Assembly: GCA_914767715.1 (NCBI GenBank)
Contig: OU612066.1
Span: 13,087,001-13,151,000 of the forward strand
Length of the DNA stretch: 64,000 bases
Direction: 5' to 3'
From: Membranipora membranacea
Lineage: Eukaryota > Bryozoa > Gymnolaemata > Cheilostomatida > Membraniporidae
The notes beneath the pieces are model-generated. The model was not told the origin of the DNA. It searched no databases and worked only from the letters and a program-made list of their open reading frames with translations. Numbering within the stretch: the stretch's first letter is position 1; every line of letters begins with the position of its first letter. A program made the position numbers and the translations under genes. Positions 37,501 through 51,200 of the stretch are shown in pieces.

Positions 37501-37947
37501 GTTCAAGCTCTTATTGCCGTCATTCAACACGCCGAATATTGGAATCTTCGGATTAACAGGGGGGTCACAACGCTGACTTGAAAATCCAAAAAGTATACCA
37601 AGGGAGGGTATCATGCTTTTTTTTCGGCCAGATCAAAAAATAGATTTGCTTCTAACTAACCTCATAAGGAGGAGCAACTCCTGCATATCTCGAATCTGCA
37701 GACCGTTTGGCTCTGCGGCTTTTCGTTCTCCGTCAGCGTCCGTTTTAATTAGGGCCACTTTTGCTATAAAAAAACATGCCAAAAGGCAGCATCGAAAAAT
37801 TAAATCTCTGTTGGATTCTTATCAAACTCCGACCAGTTCAAGCTCTTATTGCCGTCATTCAACACGCCGAATATTGGAATCTTCGGATTAACAGGGGGGT
37901 CACAATGCTGACTTGAAAATCCAAAAATTATACCAAGGGAGGGTATC
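31589..37947 (+). repeat. Local seven/six-monomer repeat, three tandem copies in copy A
   Basis: A monomer marked by GCGTCAGTTTTAATAAGG and CCTCGGGTTAACAG starts at 31589, 33931 and 35939. The following units recur in order: a unit with TTTTTGGGCAGATC and GAGAAATTCC, one with ATATATTTGC and AACTTTGACC, and an A8 unit with GAAACTGCAG. The first period is 2342 bp (seven units) and the second 2008 bp (six units). The shorter one has lost a unit by fusion at 34934. The same triplet recurs in copy B at 49663, 52005 and 54013. Confidence 0.85.
34934..35269 (+). repeat. Hybrid satellite monomer
   Basis: The left part (GAAACTGCAG, A8, CCAAACGGCAG) matches the unit at 36942. The right part (AACTGCGACC, GCCGTC, ATCTTCGG) matches the unit at 37278. 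The exchange point lies between about 35106 and 35150. The intact neighbours occur separately in the sister repeats, so this unit records loss of one monomer. Confidence 0.8.
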
Positions 37948-38281
37948 ATGCTTTTTTTTCGGCCAGATCAAAAATAGATTTGCTTCTAACTAACCTCATA
38001 AGGAGGAGCAACTCCTGCTCATCTCGAATCTGCAGACCGTTTGGCTCTGCGGCTTTTCGTTCTCTGTCAGCGTCCGTTTTTATTAGGGCCACTTTTGCTA
38101 TAAAAAAACATGCCAAACAGCAGCATCGAAAAATTAAATCTCTGTTGGATTCTTATCAAACTCCGACCAGTTCAAGCTCTTATTGCCCTCATTCAACACG
38201 CCGAATATTGGAATCCTCGGATTAACAGGGGGGTCACAACGCTGACTTGAAAATCCAAAAATTATACCAAGGGAGGGTATC

Positions 38282-38599
38282 ATGCTTTTTTTTCGGCCAG
38301 ATCAAAAAATAGATTTGCTTCTAACTAACCTCATAAGGAGGAGCAAATCTGCAGACCGTTTGGCTCTGCGGCTTTTCGTTCTCCGTCAGCGTCGGTTTTA
38401 ATTAGGGCCACTTTTGCTATAAAAAAACATGCCAAACAGCAGCAGCAAAAATTAAATCTCTGTTGGATTCTTATCAAACTTTGACCAGTTCAAGCTCTTA
38501 TTGCCCTCATTCAACACGCCGAATATTGGAATCATCGGATTAACAGGGGGGTCACAACGCTGACTTGAAAATCCAAAAATTATACCAAGGGAGGGTATC
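38282..38599 (+). repeat. Hybrid satellite monomer with the 16-bp deletion
   Basis: The left half carries the same 16-bp loss and GTCGGTTTT as 21219. The right half carries CAGCAGCAGCAAAAATT, AACTTTGACC and ATCATCGG, as in the unit at 23211. The next unit (38600) shares CTGACTAACC with 23545. The pair 38282-38935 therefore appears to derive from a 21219/23211-23880-like source. Confidence 0.8.
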
Positions 38600-41500
38600 A
38601 TGCTTTTTTTTCGGCCAGATCAAAAAATAGATTTGCATCTGACTAACCTCATAAGGAGGAGCAACTCCTGCTCATCTCGAAACTGCAGACCGTTTGGCTC
38701 TGCGGCTTTTCGTTCTCCGTCAGCGTCCGTTTTAATTAGGGCCACTTTTGCTATAAAAAAAACATGCCAAACGGCAGCATCGAAGAATTAAATCTCTGTT
38801 GGATTCTTATCAAACTCCGACCAGTTCAAGCTCTTATTGCCCTCATTCAACACGCCGAATATTGGAATCCTCGGATTAACAGGGGGGTCACAACGCTGAC
38901 TTGAAAATCCAAAAATTATACCAAGGGAGGGTATCATGCTTTTTTTTCGGCCAGATCAAAAAATAGATTTGCTTCTAACTAACCTCATAAGGAGGAGCAA
39001 CTCCTGCTCATCTCGAATCTGCAGACCGTTTGGCTCTGCGGCTTTTCGTTCCCCGTCAGCGTCCGTTTTAATTAGGGCCACTTTTGCTATAAAAAAACAT
39101 GCCAAAAGGCAGCATCGAAAAATTAAATCTCTGTTGGATTCTTATCAAACTGCGACCAGTTCAAGCTCTTATTGCCGTCATTCAACACGCCGAATATTGG
39201 AATCTTCGGATTAACAGGGGGGTCAAAACGCTGACTTGAAAATCCAAAAAGTATACCAAGGGAGGGTATCATGCTTTTTTTTCGGCCAGATCAAAAAATA
39301 GATTTGCTTCTAACTAACCTCATAAGGAGGAGCAACTCCTGCTCATCTCGAATCTGCAGACCGTTTGGCTCTGCGGCTTTTCGTTCTCCGTCAGCGTCCG
39401 TTTTAATTAGGGCCACTTTTGCTATAAAAAAACATGCCAAAAGGCAGCATCGAAAAATTAAATCTCTGTTGGATTCTTATCAAACTCCGACCAGTTCAAG
39501 CTCTTATTGCCGTCATTCAACACGCCGAATATTGGAATCTTCGGATTAACAGGGGGGTCACAATGCTGACTTGAAAATCCAAAAATTATACCAAGGGAGG
39601 GTATCATGCTTTTTTTTCGGCCAGATCAAAAATAGATTTGCTTCTAACTAACCTCATAAGGAGGAGCAACTCCTGCTCATCTCGAATCTGCAGACCGTTT
39701 GGCTCTGCGGCTTTTCGTTCTCTGTCAGCGTCCGTTTTAATTAGGGCCACTTTTGCTATAAAAAAACATGCCAAAAGGCAGCATCGAAAAATTAAATCTC
39801 TGTTGGATTCTTATCAAACTCCGACCAGTTCGAGCTCTTATTGCCCTCATTCAACACGCCGAATATTGGAATCCTCGGATTAACAGGGGGGTCACAACGC
39901 TGACTTGAAAATCCAAAAATTATACCAAGGGAGGGTATCATGCTTTTTTTTCGGCAAGATCAAAAAATAGATTTGCTTCTAACTAACTTCATAAGGAGGA
40001 GCAACTCCTGCTCATCTCGAATCTGCAGAACGTTTGGCTCTGCGGCTTTTCGTTCTCCGTCAGCGTCCGTTTTAATTAGGGCCACTTTTGCTATAAAAAA
40101 ACATGCCAAACAGCAGCATCGAAAAATTAAATCTCTGTTGGATTCTTATCAAACTCCGACCAGTTCAAGCTCTTATTGCCCTCATTCAACACGCCGAATA
40201 TTGGAATCCTCGGATTAACAGGGGGGTCACAACGCTGACTTGAAAATCCAAAAATTATACCAAGGGAGGGTATCATGCTTTTTTTTCGGCCAGATCAAAA
40301 AATAGATTTGCTTCTAACTAACCTCATAAGGAGGAGCAACTCCTGCTCATCTCGAATCTGCAGACCGTTTGGCTCTGCGGCTTTTCGTTCCCCGTCAGCG
40401 TCCGTTTTAATTAGGGCCACTTTTGCTATAAAAAAACATGCCAAAAGGCAGCATCGAAAAATTAAATCTCTGTTGGATTCTTATCAAACTGCGACCAGTT
40501 CAAGCTCTTATTGCCGTCATTCAACACGCCGAATATTGGAATCTTCGGATTAACAGGGGGGTCAAAACGCTGACTTGAAACTCCAAAAAGTATACCAAGG
40601 GAGGGTATCATGCTTTTTTTTCGGCCAGATCAAAAAATAGATTTGCTTCTAACTAACCTCATAAGGAGGAGCAACTCCTGCTCATCTCGAATCTGCAGAC
40701 CGTTTGGCTCTGCGGCTTTTCGTTCTCCGTCAGCGTCCGTTTTAATTAGGGCCACTTTTGCTATAAAAAAACATGCCAAAAGGCAGCATCGAAAAATTAA
40801 ATCTCTGTTGGATTCTTATCAAACTCCGACCAGTTCAAGCTCTTATTGCCGTCATTCAACACGCCGAATATTGGAATCTTCGGATTAACAGGGGGGTCAC
40901 AATGCTGACTTGAAAATCCAAAAATTATACCAAGGGAGGGTATCATGCTTTTTTTTCGGCCAGATCAAAAATAGATTTGCTTCTAACTAACCTCATAAGG
41001 AGGAGCAACTCCTGCTCATCTCGAATCTGCAGACCGTTTGGCTCTGCGGCTTTTCGTTCTCTGTCAGCGTCCGTTTTAATTAGGGCCACTTTTGCTATAA
41101 AAAAACATGCCAAAAGGCAGCATCGAAAAATTAAATCTCTGTTGGATTCTTATCAAACTCCGACCAGTTCAAGCTCTTATTGCCCTCATTCAACACGCCG
41201 AATATTGGAATCCTCGGATTAACAGGGGGGTCACAACGCTGACTTGAAAATCCAAAAATTATACCAAGGGAGGGTATCATGCTTTTTTTTCGGCAAGATC
41301 AAAAAATAGATTTGCTTCTAACTAACTTCATAAGGAGGAGCAACTCCTGCTCATCTCGAATCTGCAGAACGTTTGGCTCTGCGGCTTTTCGTTCTCCGTC
41401 AGCGTCCGTTTTAATTAGGGCCACTTTTGCTATAAAAAAACATGCCAAACAGCAGCATCGAAAAATTAAATCTCTGTTGGATTCTTATCAAACTCCGACC

Positions 41501-42289
41501 AGTTCAAGCTCTTATTGCCCTCATTCAACACGCCGAATATTGGAATCCTCGGATTAACAGGGGGGTCACAACGCTGACTTGATAATCCAAAAATTATACC
41601 AAGGGAGGGAGGGTATCATGCTTTTTTTTCGGCCAGATCAAAAAATAGATTTGCTTCTAACTAACCTCATAAGGAAGAGCAACTCCTGCTCATCTGAAAA
41701 CTGCAGACCGTTTGGCTCTGCGGCTTTTCGTTCTCCGTCAGCGTCCGTTTTAATTAGGGCCACTTTTGCTATAAAAAACACATGCCAAACGGCAGCATCG
41801 AAAAATTAAATCTCTGTTGGATTCTTATCAAACTCCGACCAGTTCAAGCTCTTATTGCCGTCATTCAACACGCCGAATATTGGAATCCTCGGATTAACAA
41901 GGGGGTCACAACGCTGACTTGAAAATCCAAAAATTATACCAAGGGAGGGTATCATGCTTTTTTTTCGGCCAGATCAAAAAATAGATTTGCTTCTAAATAA
42001 CCTCATAAGGAGGAGCAACTCCTGCTCATCTCGAAACTGCAGACCGTTTGGCTCTGCGGCTTTTCGTTCTCCGTCAGCGTCCGTTTTAATTACGGCCACT
42101 TTTGCTATAAAAAAAACATGCCAAACGGCAGCATCGAAAAATTAAATATCTGTTGGATTCTTATCAAACTCCGACCAGTTCAAGCTCTTATTGCCCTCAT
42201 TCAACACGCCGAAGATTGGAATCCTCGGATTAACAGGGGGGTCACAACGCTGACTTGAAAATCCAAAAATTATACCAAGGGAGGGTATC

Positions 42290-42624
42290 ATGCTTTTTTT
42301 TCGGCCAGATCAAAAAATAGATTTGCTTCTAACTAACCTCATAAGGAGGAGCAACTCCTGCTCATCTCGAATCTGCAGACCGTTTGGCTCTGCGGCTTTT
42401 CGTTCTCCGTCAGCGTCCGTTTTAATTACGGCCACTTTTGCTATAAAAAAACATGCCAAAAGGCAGCATCGAAAAATTAAATCTCTGTTGGATTCTTATC
42501 AAACTCCGACCAGTTCAAGCTCTTATTGCCGTCATTCAACACGCCGAATATTGGAATCTTCGGATTAACAGGGGGGTCACAACGCTGACTTGAAAATCCA
42601 AAAATTATACCAAGGGAGGGTATC
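42290..42624 (+). repeat. Hybrid satellite monomer marking a one-unit deletion
   Basis: The left part matches 18201 (TTAATTACGGCC) and the right part matches 18536 (CCAAAAGGCAG, GCCGTC, ATCTTCGG). The flanking units match the flanks of 18201 and 18536 in order. The exchange lies between about 42430 and 42458. The unit is reproduced in copy B at 61018. Confidence 0.85.
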
Positions 42625-45290
42625 ATGCTTTTTTTTCGGCCAGATCAAAAATAGATTTGCTTCTAACTAACCTCATAAGGAGGAGCAACTCCTGCTCATC
42701 TCGAATCTGCAGACCGTTTGGCTCTGCGGCTTTTCGTTCTCTGTCAGCGTCCGTTTTAATTAGGGCCACTTTTGCTATAAAAAAACATGCCAAAAGGCAG
42801 CATCGAAAAATTAAATCTCTGTTGGATTCTTATCAAACTCCGACCAGTTCAAGCTCTTATTGCCCTCATTCAACACGCCGAATATTGGAATCCTCGGATT
42901 AACAGGGGGGTCACAACGCTGACTTGATAATCCAAAAATTATACCAAGGGAGGGAGGGTATCATGCTTTTTTTTTGGCCAGATCAAAAAATAGATTTGCT
43001 TCTAACTAACCTCATAAGGAAGAGCAACTCCTGCTCATCTGGAAACTGCAGACCGTTTGGCTCTGCGGCTTTTCGTTCTCCGTCGGCGTCCGTTTTAATT
43101 AGGGCCACTTTTGCTAAAAAAAAAACATGCCAAACGGCAGCATCGAAAAATTAAATCTCTGTTGGATTCTTATCAAACTCCGACCAGTTCAAGCTCTTAT
43201 TGCCGTCATTCAACACGCCGAATATTGGAATCCTCGGATTAACAAGGGGGTCACAACGCTGACTTGAAAATCCAAAAATTATACCAAGGGAGGGTATCAT
43301 GCTTTTTTTTCGGCCAGATCAAAAAATAGATTTGCTTCTAACTAACCTCATAAGGAGGAGCAACTCCTGCTCATCTCGAATCTGCAGACCGTTTGGCTCT
43401 GCGGCTTTTCGTTCTCCGTCAGCGTCCGTTTTAATTAGGGCCACTTTTGCTATAAAAAAACATGCCAAAAGGCAGCATCGAAAAATTAAATCTCTGTTGG
43501 ATTCTTATCAAACTCCGACCAGTTCAAGCTCTTATTGCCGTCATTAAACACGCCGAATATTGGAATCTTCGGATTAACAGGGGGGTCACAATGCTGACTT
43601 GAAAATCCAAAAATTATACCAAGGGAGGGTATCATGCTTTTTTTTCGGCCAGATCAAAAATAGATTTGCTTCTAACTGACCTCATAAGGAGGAGCAACTC
43701 CTGCTCATCTGGAAACTGCAGACCGTTTGGCTCTGCGGCTTTTCGTTCTCCGTCGGCGTCCGTTTTAATTAGGGCCAATTTTGCTAAAAAAAAAACATGC
43801 CAAACGGCAGCATCGAAAAATTAAATCTCTGTTGGATTCTTATCAAACTCCGACCAGTTCAAGCTCTTATTGCCGTCATTCAACACGCCGAATATTGGAA
43901 TCCTCGGATTAACAAGGGGGTCACAACGCTGACTTGAAAATCCAAAAATTATACCAAGGGAGGGTATCATGCTTTTTTTTCGGCCAGATCAAAAAATAGA
44001 TTTGCTTCTAACTAACCTCATAAGGAGGAGCAACTCCTGCTCATCTCGAATCTGCAGACCGTTTGGCTCTGCGGCTTTTCGTTCTCCGTCAGCGTCCGTT
44101 TTAATTAGGGCCACTTTTGCTATAAAAAAACATGCCAAAAGGCAGCATCGAAAAATTAAATCTCTGTTGGATTCTTATCAAACTCCGACCAGTTCAAGCT
44201 CTTATTGCCGTCATTAAACACGCCGAATATTGGAATCTTCGGATTAACAGGGGGGTCACAATGCTGACTTGAAAATCCAAAAATTATACCAAGGGAGGGT
44301 ATCATGCTTTTTTTTCGGCCAGATCAAAAATAGATTTGCTTCTAACTAACCTCATAAGGAGGAGCAACTCCTGCTCATCTCGAATCTGCAGACCGTTTGG
44401 CTCTGCGGCTTTTCGTTCTCTGTCAGCGTCCGTTTTAATTAGGGCCACTTTTGCTATAAAAAAACATGCCAAAAGGCAGCATCGAAAAATTAAATCTCTG
44501 TTGGATTCTTATCAAACTCCGACCAGTTCAAGCTCTTATTGCCCTCATTCAACACGCCGAATATTGGAATCCTCGGATTAACAGGGGGGTCACAACGCTG
44601 ACTTGAAAATCCAAAAATTATACCAAGGGAGGGTATCATGCTTTTTTTTCGGGAAGATCAAAAAATAGATTTGCTTCTAACTAACTTCATAAGGAGGAGC
44701 AACTCCTGCTCATCTCGAATCTGCAGAACGTTTGGCTCTGCGGCTTTTCGTTCTCCGTCAGCGTCCGTTTTAATTAGGGCCACTTTTGCTATAAAAAAAC
44801 ATGCCAAACAGCAGCATCAAAAAATTAAATCTCTGTTGGATTCTTATCAAACTCCGACCAGTTCAAGCTCTTATTGCCGTCATTCAACACGCCGAATATT
44901 GGAATCCTCGGATTAACAAGGGGGTCACAACGCTGACTTGAAAATCCAAAAATTATACCAAGGGAGGGTATCATGCTTTTTTTTCGGCCAGATCAAAAAA
45001 TAGATTTGCTTCTAAATAACCTCATAAGGAGGAGCAACTCCTGCTCATCTCGAAACTGCAGACCGTTTGGCTCTGCGGCTTTTCGTTCTCCGTCAGCGTC
45101 CGTTTTAATTAGGGCCACTTTTGCTATAAAAAAAACATGCCAAACGGCAGCATCGAAAAATTAAATATCTGTTGGATTCTTATCAAACTCCGACCAGTTC
45201 AAGCTCTTATTGCCCTCATTCAACACGCCGAATATTGGAATCCTCGGATTAACAGGGGGGTCACAACGCTGACTTGAAAATCCAAAAATT

Positions 45291-48200
45291 ATACCAAGGG
45301 AGGGTATCATGCTTTTTTTTCGGCCAGATCAAAAAATATATTTGCTTCTAACTAACCTCATAAGGAGGAGCAACTCCTGCTCATCTCGAATCTGCAGAAC
45401 GTTTGGCTCTTCTGCTTTTCGTTCTCCGTCAGCGTCCGTTTTAATTAGGGCCACTTTTGCTATAAAAAAACATGCCAAACAGCAGCATCGAAAAATTAAA
45501 TCTCTGTTGGATTCTTAACAAACTCCGACCAGTTCAAGCTCTTATTGCCCTCACTCAACACGCCGAATATTGGAATCCTCGGATTAACAGGGGGGTCACA
45601 ACGCTGACTTGAAAATCCAAAAATTATACCAAGGGAGGGTATCATGCTTTTTTTCAGCCAGATCAAAAACAGATTTGCTTCTAACTAACCTCATAAGGAG
45701 GAGCAACTCCTGCTCATCTCGAATCTGCAGACCGTTTGGCTCTGCGGCTTTTCATTCTCCGTCAGCGTCCGTTTTAATTAGGGCCACTTTTGCTATAAAA
45801 AAACATGCCAAACGGCAGCATCGAAAAATTAAATCTCTGTTGGATTCTTATCAAACTCCGACCAGTTCAAGCTCTTATTGCCGTCATTCAACACGCCGAA
45901 TATTTGAATCCTCGGATTAACAGGGGGGTCACAACGCTGACTTGAAAATCCAAAAAGTATACCAGGGGAGGGTATCATGCTTTTTTTTCGGCCAGATCAA
46001 AAAATAGATTTGCTTCTAACTAACCTCATAAGGAGGAGCAACTCCTGCTCATCTCGAATCTGCAGACCGTTTGGCTCTGCAGCTTTTCGTTCTCCGTCAG
46101 CGTCCGTTTTAATTAGGGCCAATTTTGCTATAAAAAAACATGCCAAAAGGCAGCATCGAAAAATTAAATCTCTGTTGGATTCTTATCAAACTCCGACCAG
46201 TTCAAGCTCTAGTTGCCGTCATTCAACCCGCCGAATACTTGAATCCTTGGATTAACAGGGGGGTCACAACGCTGACTTGAAAATCCAAATATTATACCAA
46301 GGGAGGGTATCATGCTTTTTTTTCGGCCAGATCAAAAAATAGATTTGCTTCTAACTAACCTCATAAGGAGGAGCAACTCCTGCTCATCTCGAATCTGCAG
46401 ACCGTTTGGCTCTGCGGCTTTTCGTTCTCCGTCAGCGTCCGTTTTAATTAGGGCCACTTTTGCTATAAAAAAACATGCCAAACAGCAGCATCGAAAAATT
46501 AAATCTCTGTTGGATTCTTATCAAACTCCGACCAGTTCAAGCTCTTATTGCCCTCATTCAACACGCCGAATATTGGAATCCTCGGATTAACAGGGGGGTC
46601 ACAACGCTGACTTGAAAATCCAAAAATTATACCAAGGGAGGGTATCATGCTTTTTTTTCGGCCAGATCAAAAAATAGATTTGCTTCTAACTAACCTCATA
46701 AGGAGGAGCAACTCCTGCTCATCTCGAATCTGCAGACCGTTTGACTCTGCGGCTTTTCGTTCTCCGTCAGCGTCCGTTTTAATTAGGGCCACTTATGCTA
46801 TAAAAAAACATACCAAACGGCAGCATCGAAAAATTAAATCTCTGTTGGATTCTTATCAAACTCCGACCAGTTCAAGCTCTTATTGCCGTCATTCAACACG
46901 CCGAATATTTGAATCCTCGGATTAACAGGGGGGTCACAACGCTGACTTGAAAATCCAAAAAGTATACCAAGGGAGGGTATCATGCTTTTTTTTCGGCCAG
47001 ATCAAAAAATAGATTTGCTTCTAACTAACCTCAAAAGGAGGAGCAACTCCTGCTCATCTCGAATCTGCAGACTGTTTGGCTCTGCGGCTTTTCTTTCTCC
47101 GTCAGCGTCCGTTTTAATTAGGGCCACTTTTGCTATAAAAAAACATGCCAAACGGCAGCATCGAAAAATTAAATCTCTGTTGGATTCTTATCAAACTCCG
47201 ACCAGTTCAAGCTCTTATTGCCGTCATTCAACACGCCGAATATTTGAATCCTCGGATTAACAGGGGGGTCACAACGCTGACTTGAAAATCCAAAAATTAT
47301 ACCAAGGGAGGGTATCATGCTTTTTTTTCAGCCAGATCAAAAAATAGATTTGCTTCTAACTAACCTCATAAGGAGAAGCAACTCCTGCTCATCTCGAATC
47401 TGCTGACGGTTTGGCTCTGCGGCTTTTCGTTCTCCATCAGCGTCCGTTTTAATTAGGGCCACTTTTGCTATAAAAAAACATGCCAAACGGCAGCATCGAA
47501 AAATTAATTCTTTGTTGGATTCTTATCAAACTCCGACCAGTTCAAGCTCTTATTGCCCTCATTCAACCCGCCGAATACTGGAATCCTCGGATTAACAGGG
47601 GGGTCACAACGCTGACTTGAAAATCCAAAAATTATACCAAGGGAGGGTATCATGCTCTTTTTTCGGCCAGATCAAAAAATAGATTTGCTTCTAACTAACC
47701 TCATAAGGAGGAGCAACTCCTGCTCATCTCGAATCCGCAGACCGTTTGGCTCTGCGGCTTTTCGTTCTCCGTCAGCGTCCGTTTTAATTAGGGCCACTTT
47801 TGCTATAAAAAAAAAAGCCAAACAGCAGCATCGAAAAATTAAATCTCTGTTGGATTCTTATCAAACCGCGACCAGTTCAAGCTCTTATTGCCCTCATTCA
47901 ACACGCCGAATATTGGAATCCTCGGATTAACAGGGGGGTCACAACGCTGACTTGAAAATCCAAAAATTATACCAAGGGAGGGTATCATGCTTTTTTTTCG
48001 GCCAGATCAAAAAATAGATTTGCTTCTAACTAACCTCATAAGGAGGAGCAACTCCTGCTCATCTCGAATCTGCAGAGCGTGTGGCTCTGCGGCTTTTCGT
48101 TCTCCGTCAGCGTCCGTTTTAATTAGGGCCACTTTTGCTATAATAAAACATGCCAAAAGGCAGCATCGAAAAATTAAATCTCTGTTTGATTCTTATCAAA

Positions 48201-51200
48201 CTCCGACCAGTTCAAGCTCTTGTTGCCCTCATTCAACACGCCGAATATTGGAATCCTCGGATTAACAGGGGGGTCACAACGCTGACTTGAAAATCCAAAA
48301 ATGATACCAAGGGAGGGTATCATGCTCTTTTTTCGGCCAGATCAAAAAATAGATTTGCTTCTAACTAACCTCATAAGGAGGAACAACTCCTGCTCATCTC
48401 GAATCTGCAGACCGTTTGGCTCTGCGGCTTTTCGTTCTCCGTCAGCGTCCGTTTTAATTAGGGCCACTTTTGCTATAAAAAAAAAAAGCCAAACAGCAGC
48501 ATCGAAAAATTAAATCTCTGTTGAATTCTTATCAAACTCCGACCAGTTCAAGCTCTTATTGCCCTCATTCAACACGCCGAATATTGGAATCCTCGGATTA
48601 ACAGGGGGGTCACAACGCTGACTTGAAAATCCAAAAATTATACCAAGGGAGGGTATCATGCTTTTTTTTCGGCAAGATCAAAAAATAGATTTGCTTCTAA
48701 CTAACCTCATAAGGAGGAGCAACTCCTGCTCATCTCGAATCTGCAGAGCGTGTGGCTCTGCGGCTTTTCGTTCTCTGTCAGCGTCCGTTTTAATTAGGGC
48801 CACTTTTGCTATAATAAAACATGCCAAAAGGCAGCATCGAAAAATTAAATCTCTGTTTGATTCTTATCAAACTCCGACCAGTTTAAGCTCTTGTTGCCCT
48901 CATTCAACACGCCGAATATTGGAATCCTCGGATTAACAGGGGGGTCACAACGCTGACTTGAAAATCCAAAAATGATACCAAGGGAGGGTATCATGCTTTT
49001 TTTTCGGCCAGATCAAAAAATAGATTTGCTTCTAACTAACCTCATAAGGAGGAGCAACTCCTGCTCATCTCGAATCTGCAGACCGTTTGGCTCTGCGGCT
49101 TTTCTTTCTCCGTCAGCGTCCGTTTTAATTAGGGCCACTTTTGCTATAAAAAAACATGCCAAACGGCAGCATCGAAAAATTAAATCTCTGTTGGATTCTT
49201 ATCAAACTCCGACCAGTTCAAGCTCTTATTGCCGTCATTCAACACGCCGAATATTTGAATCCTCGGATCAACAGGGGGGTCACAACGCTGACTTGAAAAT
49301 CCAAAAAGTATACCAGGGGAGGGTATCATGCTTTTTTTTCGGCCAGTTCAAAAAATAGATTTGCTTCTAACTAACCTCATAAGGAGGAGCAACTCCTGCT
49401 CATCTCGAATCTGCAGACCGTTTGGCTCTGCGGCTTTTCTTTCTCCGTCAGCGTCCGTTTTAATTAGGGCCACTTTTGCTATAAAAAAACATGCCAAACG
49501 GCAGCATCGAAAAATTAAATCTCTGTTGGATTCTTATCAAACTCCGACCAGTTCAAGCTCTTATTGCCGTCATTCAACACGCCGAATATTTGAATCCTCG
49601 GATTAACAGGGGGGTCACAACGCTGACTTGAAAATCCAAAAAGTATACCAGGGGAGGGTATCATGCTTTTTTTTCGGCCAGATCAAAAAATAGATTTGCT
49701 TCTAACTAACCTCATAAGGAGGAGCAACTCCTGCTCATCTCGAATCTGCAGACCGTTTGGCTCTGCAGCTTTTCGTTCTCCGTCAGCGTCAGTTTTAATA
49801 AGGGCCACTTTTGCTATAAAAAAACATGCCAAAAGGCAGCATCGAAAAATTAAATCTCTGTTGGATTCTTATCAAACTCCGACCAGTTCAAGCTCTTATT
49901 GCCGTCATTCAACACGCCGAATATTTGAATCCTCGGGTTAACAGGGGGGTCACAACGCTGACTTGGAAATCCAAAAATCATACCAAGGGAGGGTTTCATG
50001 CTTTTTTTTGGGCAGATCAAAAAATAGATTTGCTTCTAACTAACCTCATAGGGAGGAGAAATTCCTGCTCATCTCGAATCTGCAGACCGTTTGGCTCTGC
50101 GGCTTTTCGTTCTCCGTCAGCGTCGGTTTTAATTAGGGCCACTTTTGCTATAAAAAAACATGCCAAACGGCAGCATCGAAAAATTAAATCTCTGTTGGAT
50201 TCTTATCAAACTCCGACCAGTTCAAGCTCTTATTGCCCTCATTCAACACGCCAAATATTGGAATCCTCGGATTAACAGGGGGGTCACAACGCTGACTTGA
50301 AAATCCAAAAATTATACCAAGGGAGGGTATCATGCTTTTTTTTCGGCCAGATCAAAAAATATATTTGCTTCTAACTAGCCTCATAAGGAGGAGCAACTCC
50401 TGCTCATCTCGAATCTGCAGAACGTTTGGCTCTGCGGCTTTTCGTTCTCTGTCAGCGTCCGTTTTAATTAGGGCCACTTTTGCTATAAAAAAACATGCCA
50501 AACAGCAGCATCAAAAATTAAATCTCTGTTGGATTCTTATCAAACTTTGACCAGTTCAAGCTCTTATTGCCCTCATTCAACACGCCGAATATTGGAATCA
50601 TCGGATTAACAGGGGGGTCACAACGCTGACTTGAAAATCCAAAAATTATACCAAGGGAGGGTATCATGCTTTTTTTTCGGCCAGATCAAAAAATAGATTT
50701 GCTTCTAACTAACCTCATAAGGAGGAGCAACTCCTGCTCATCTCGAAACTGCAGACCGTTTGGCTCTGCGGCTTTTCGTTCTCCGTCAGCGTCCGTTTTA
50801 ATTAGGGCCACTTTTGCTATAAAAAAAACATGCCAAACGGCAGCATCGAAAAATTAAATCTCTGTTGGATTCTTATCAAACTCCGACCAGTTCAAGCTCT
50901 TATTGCCCTCATTCAACACGCCGAATATTGGAATCCTCGGATTAACAGGGGGGTCACAACGCTGACTTGAAAATCCAAAAATAATACCAAGGGAGGGTAT
51001 CATGCTTTTTTTTCGGCCAGATCAAAAAATAGATTTGCTTCTAACTAACCTCATAAGGAGGAGCAACTCCTGCTCATCTCGAATCTGCAGACCGTTTGGC
51101 TCTGCGGCTTTTCGTTCCCCGTCAGCGTCCGTTTTAATTAGGGCCACTTTTGCTATAAAAAAACATGCCAAAAGGCAGCATCGAAAAATTAAATCTCTGT

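Larger units (their letters stand above)
27217..45290 (+). repeat. 18,074-bp higher-order repeat, copy A (54 monomers)
   Basis: Monomer variants from 27217 onward recur in the same order at a constant offset of 18074 (for example 27535/45609, 31254/49328, 35270/53344, 38600/56674), then at 18728 after an extra dimer in the second copy (38936/57664, 44973/63701). The left limit is set by 27211, where copy A follows AAAAATGATACC and copy B follows AAAAATTATACC, and by unrelated monomer types just upstream. The right limit is the start of copy B. Confidence 0.9.
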
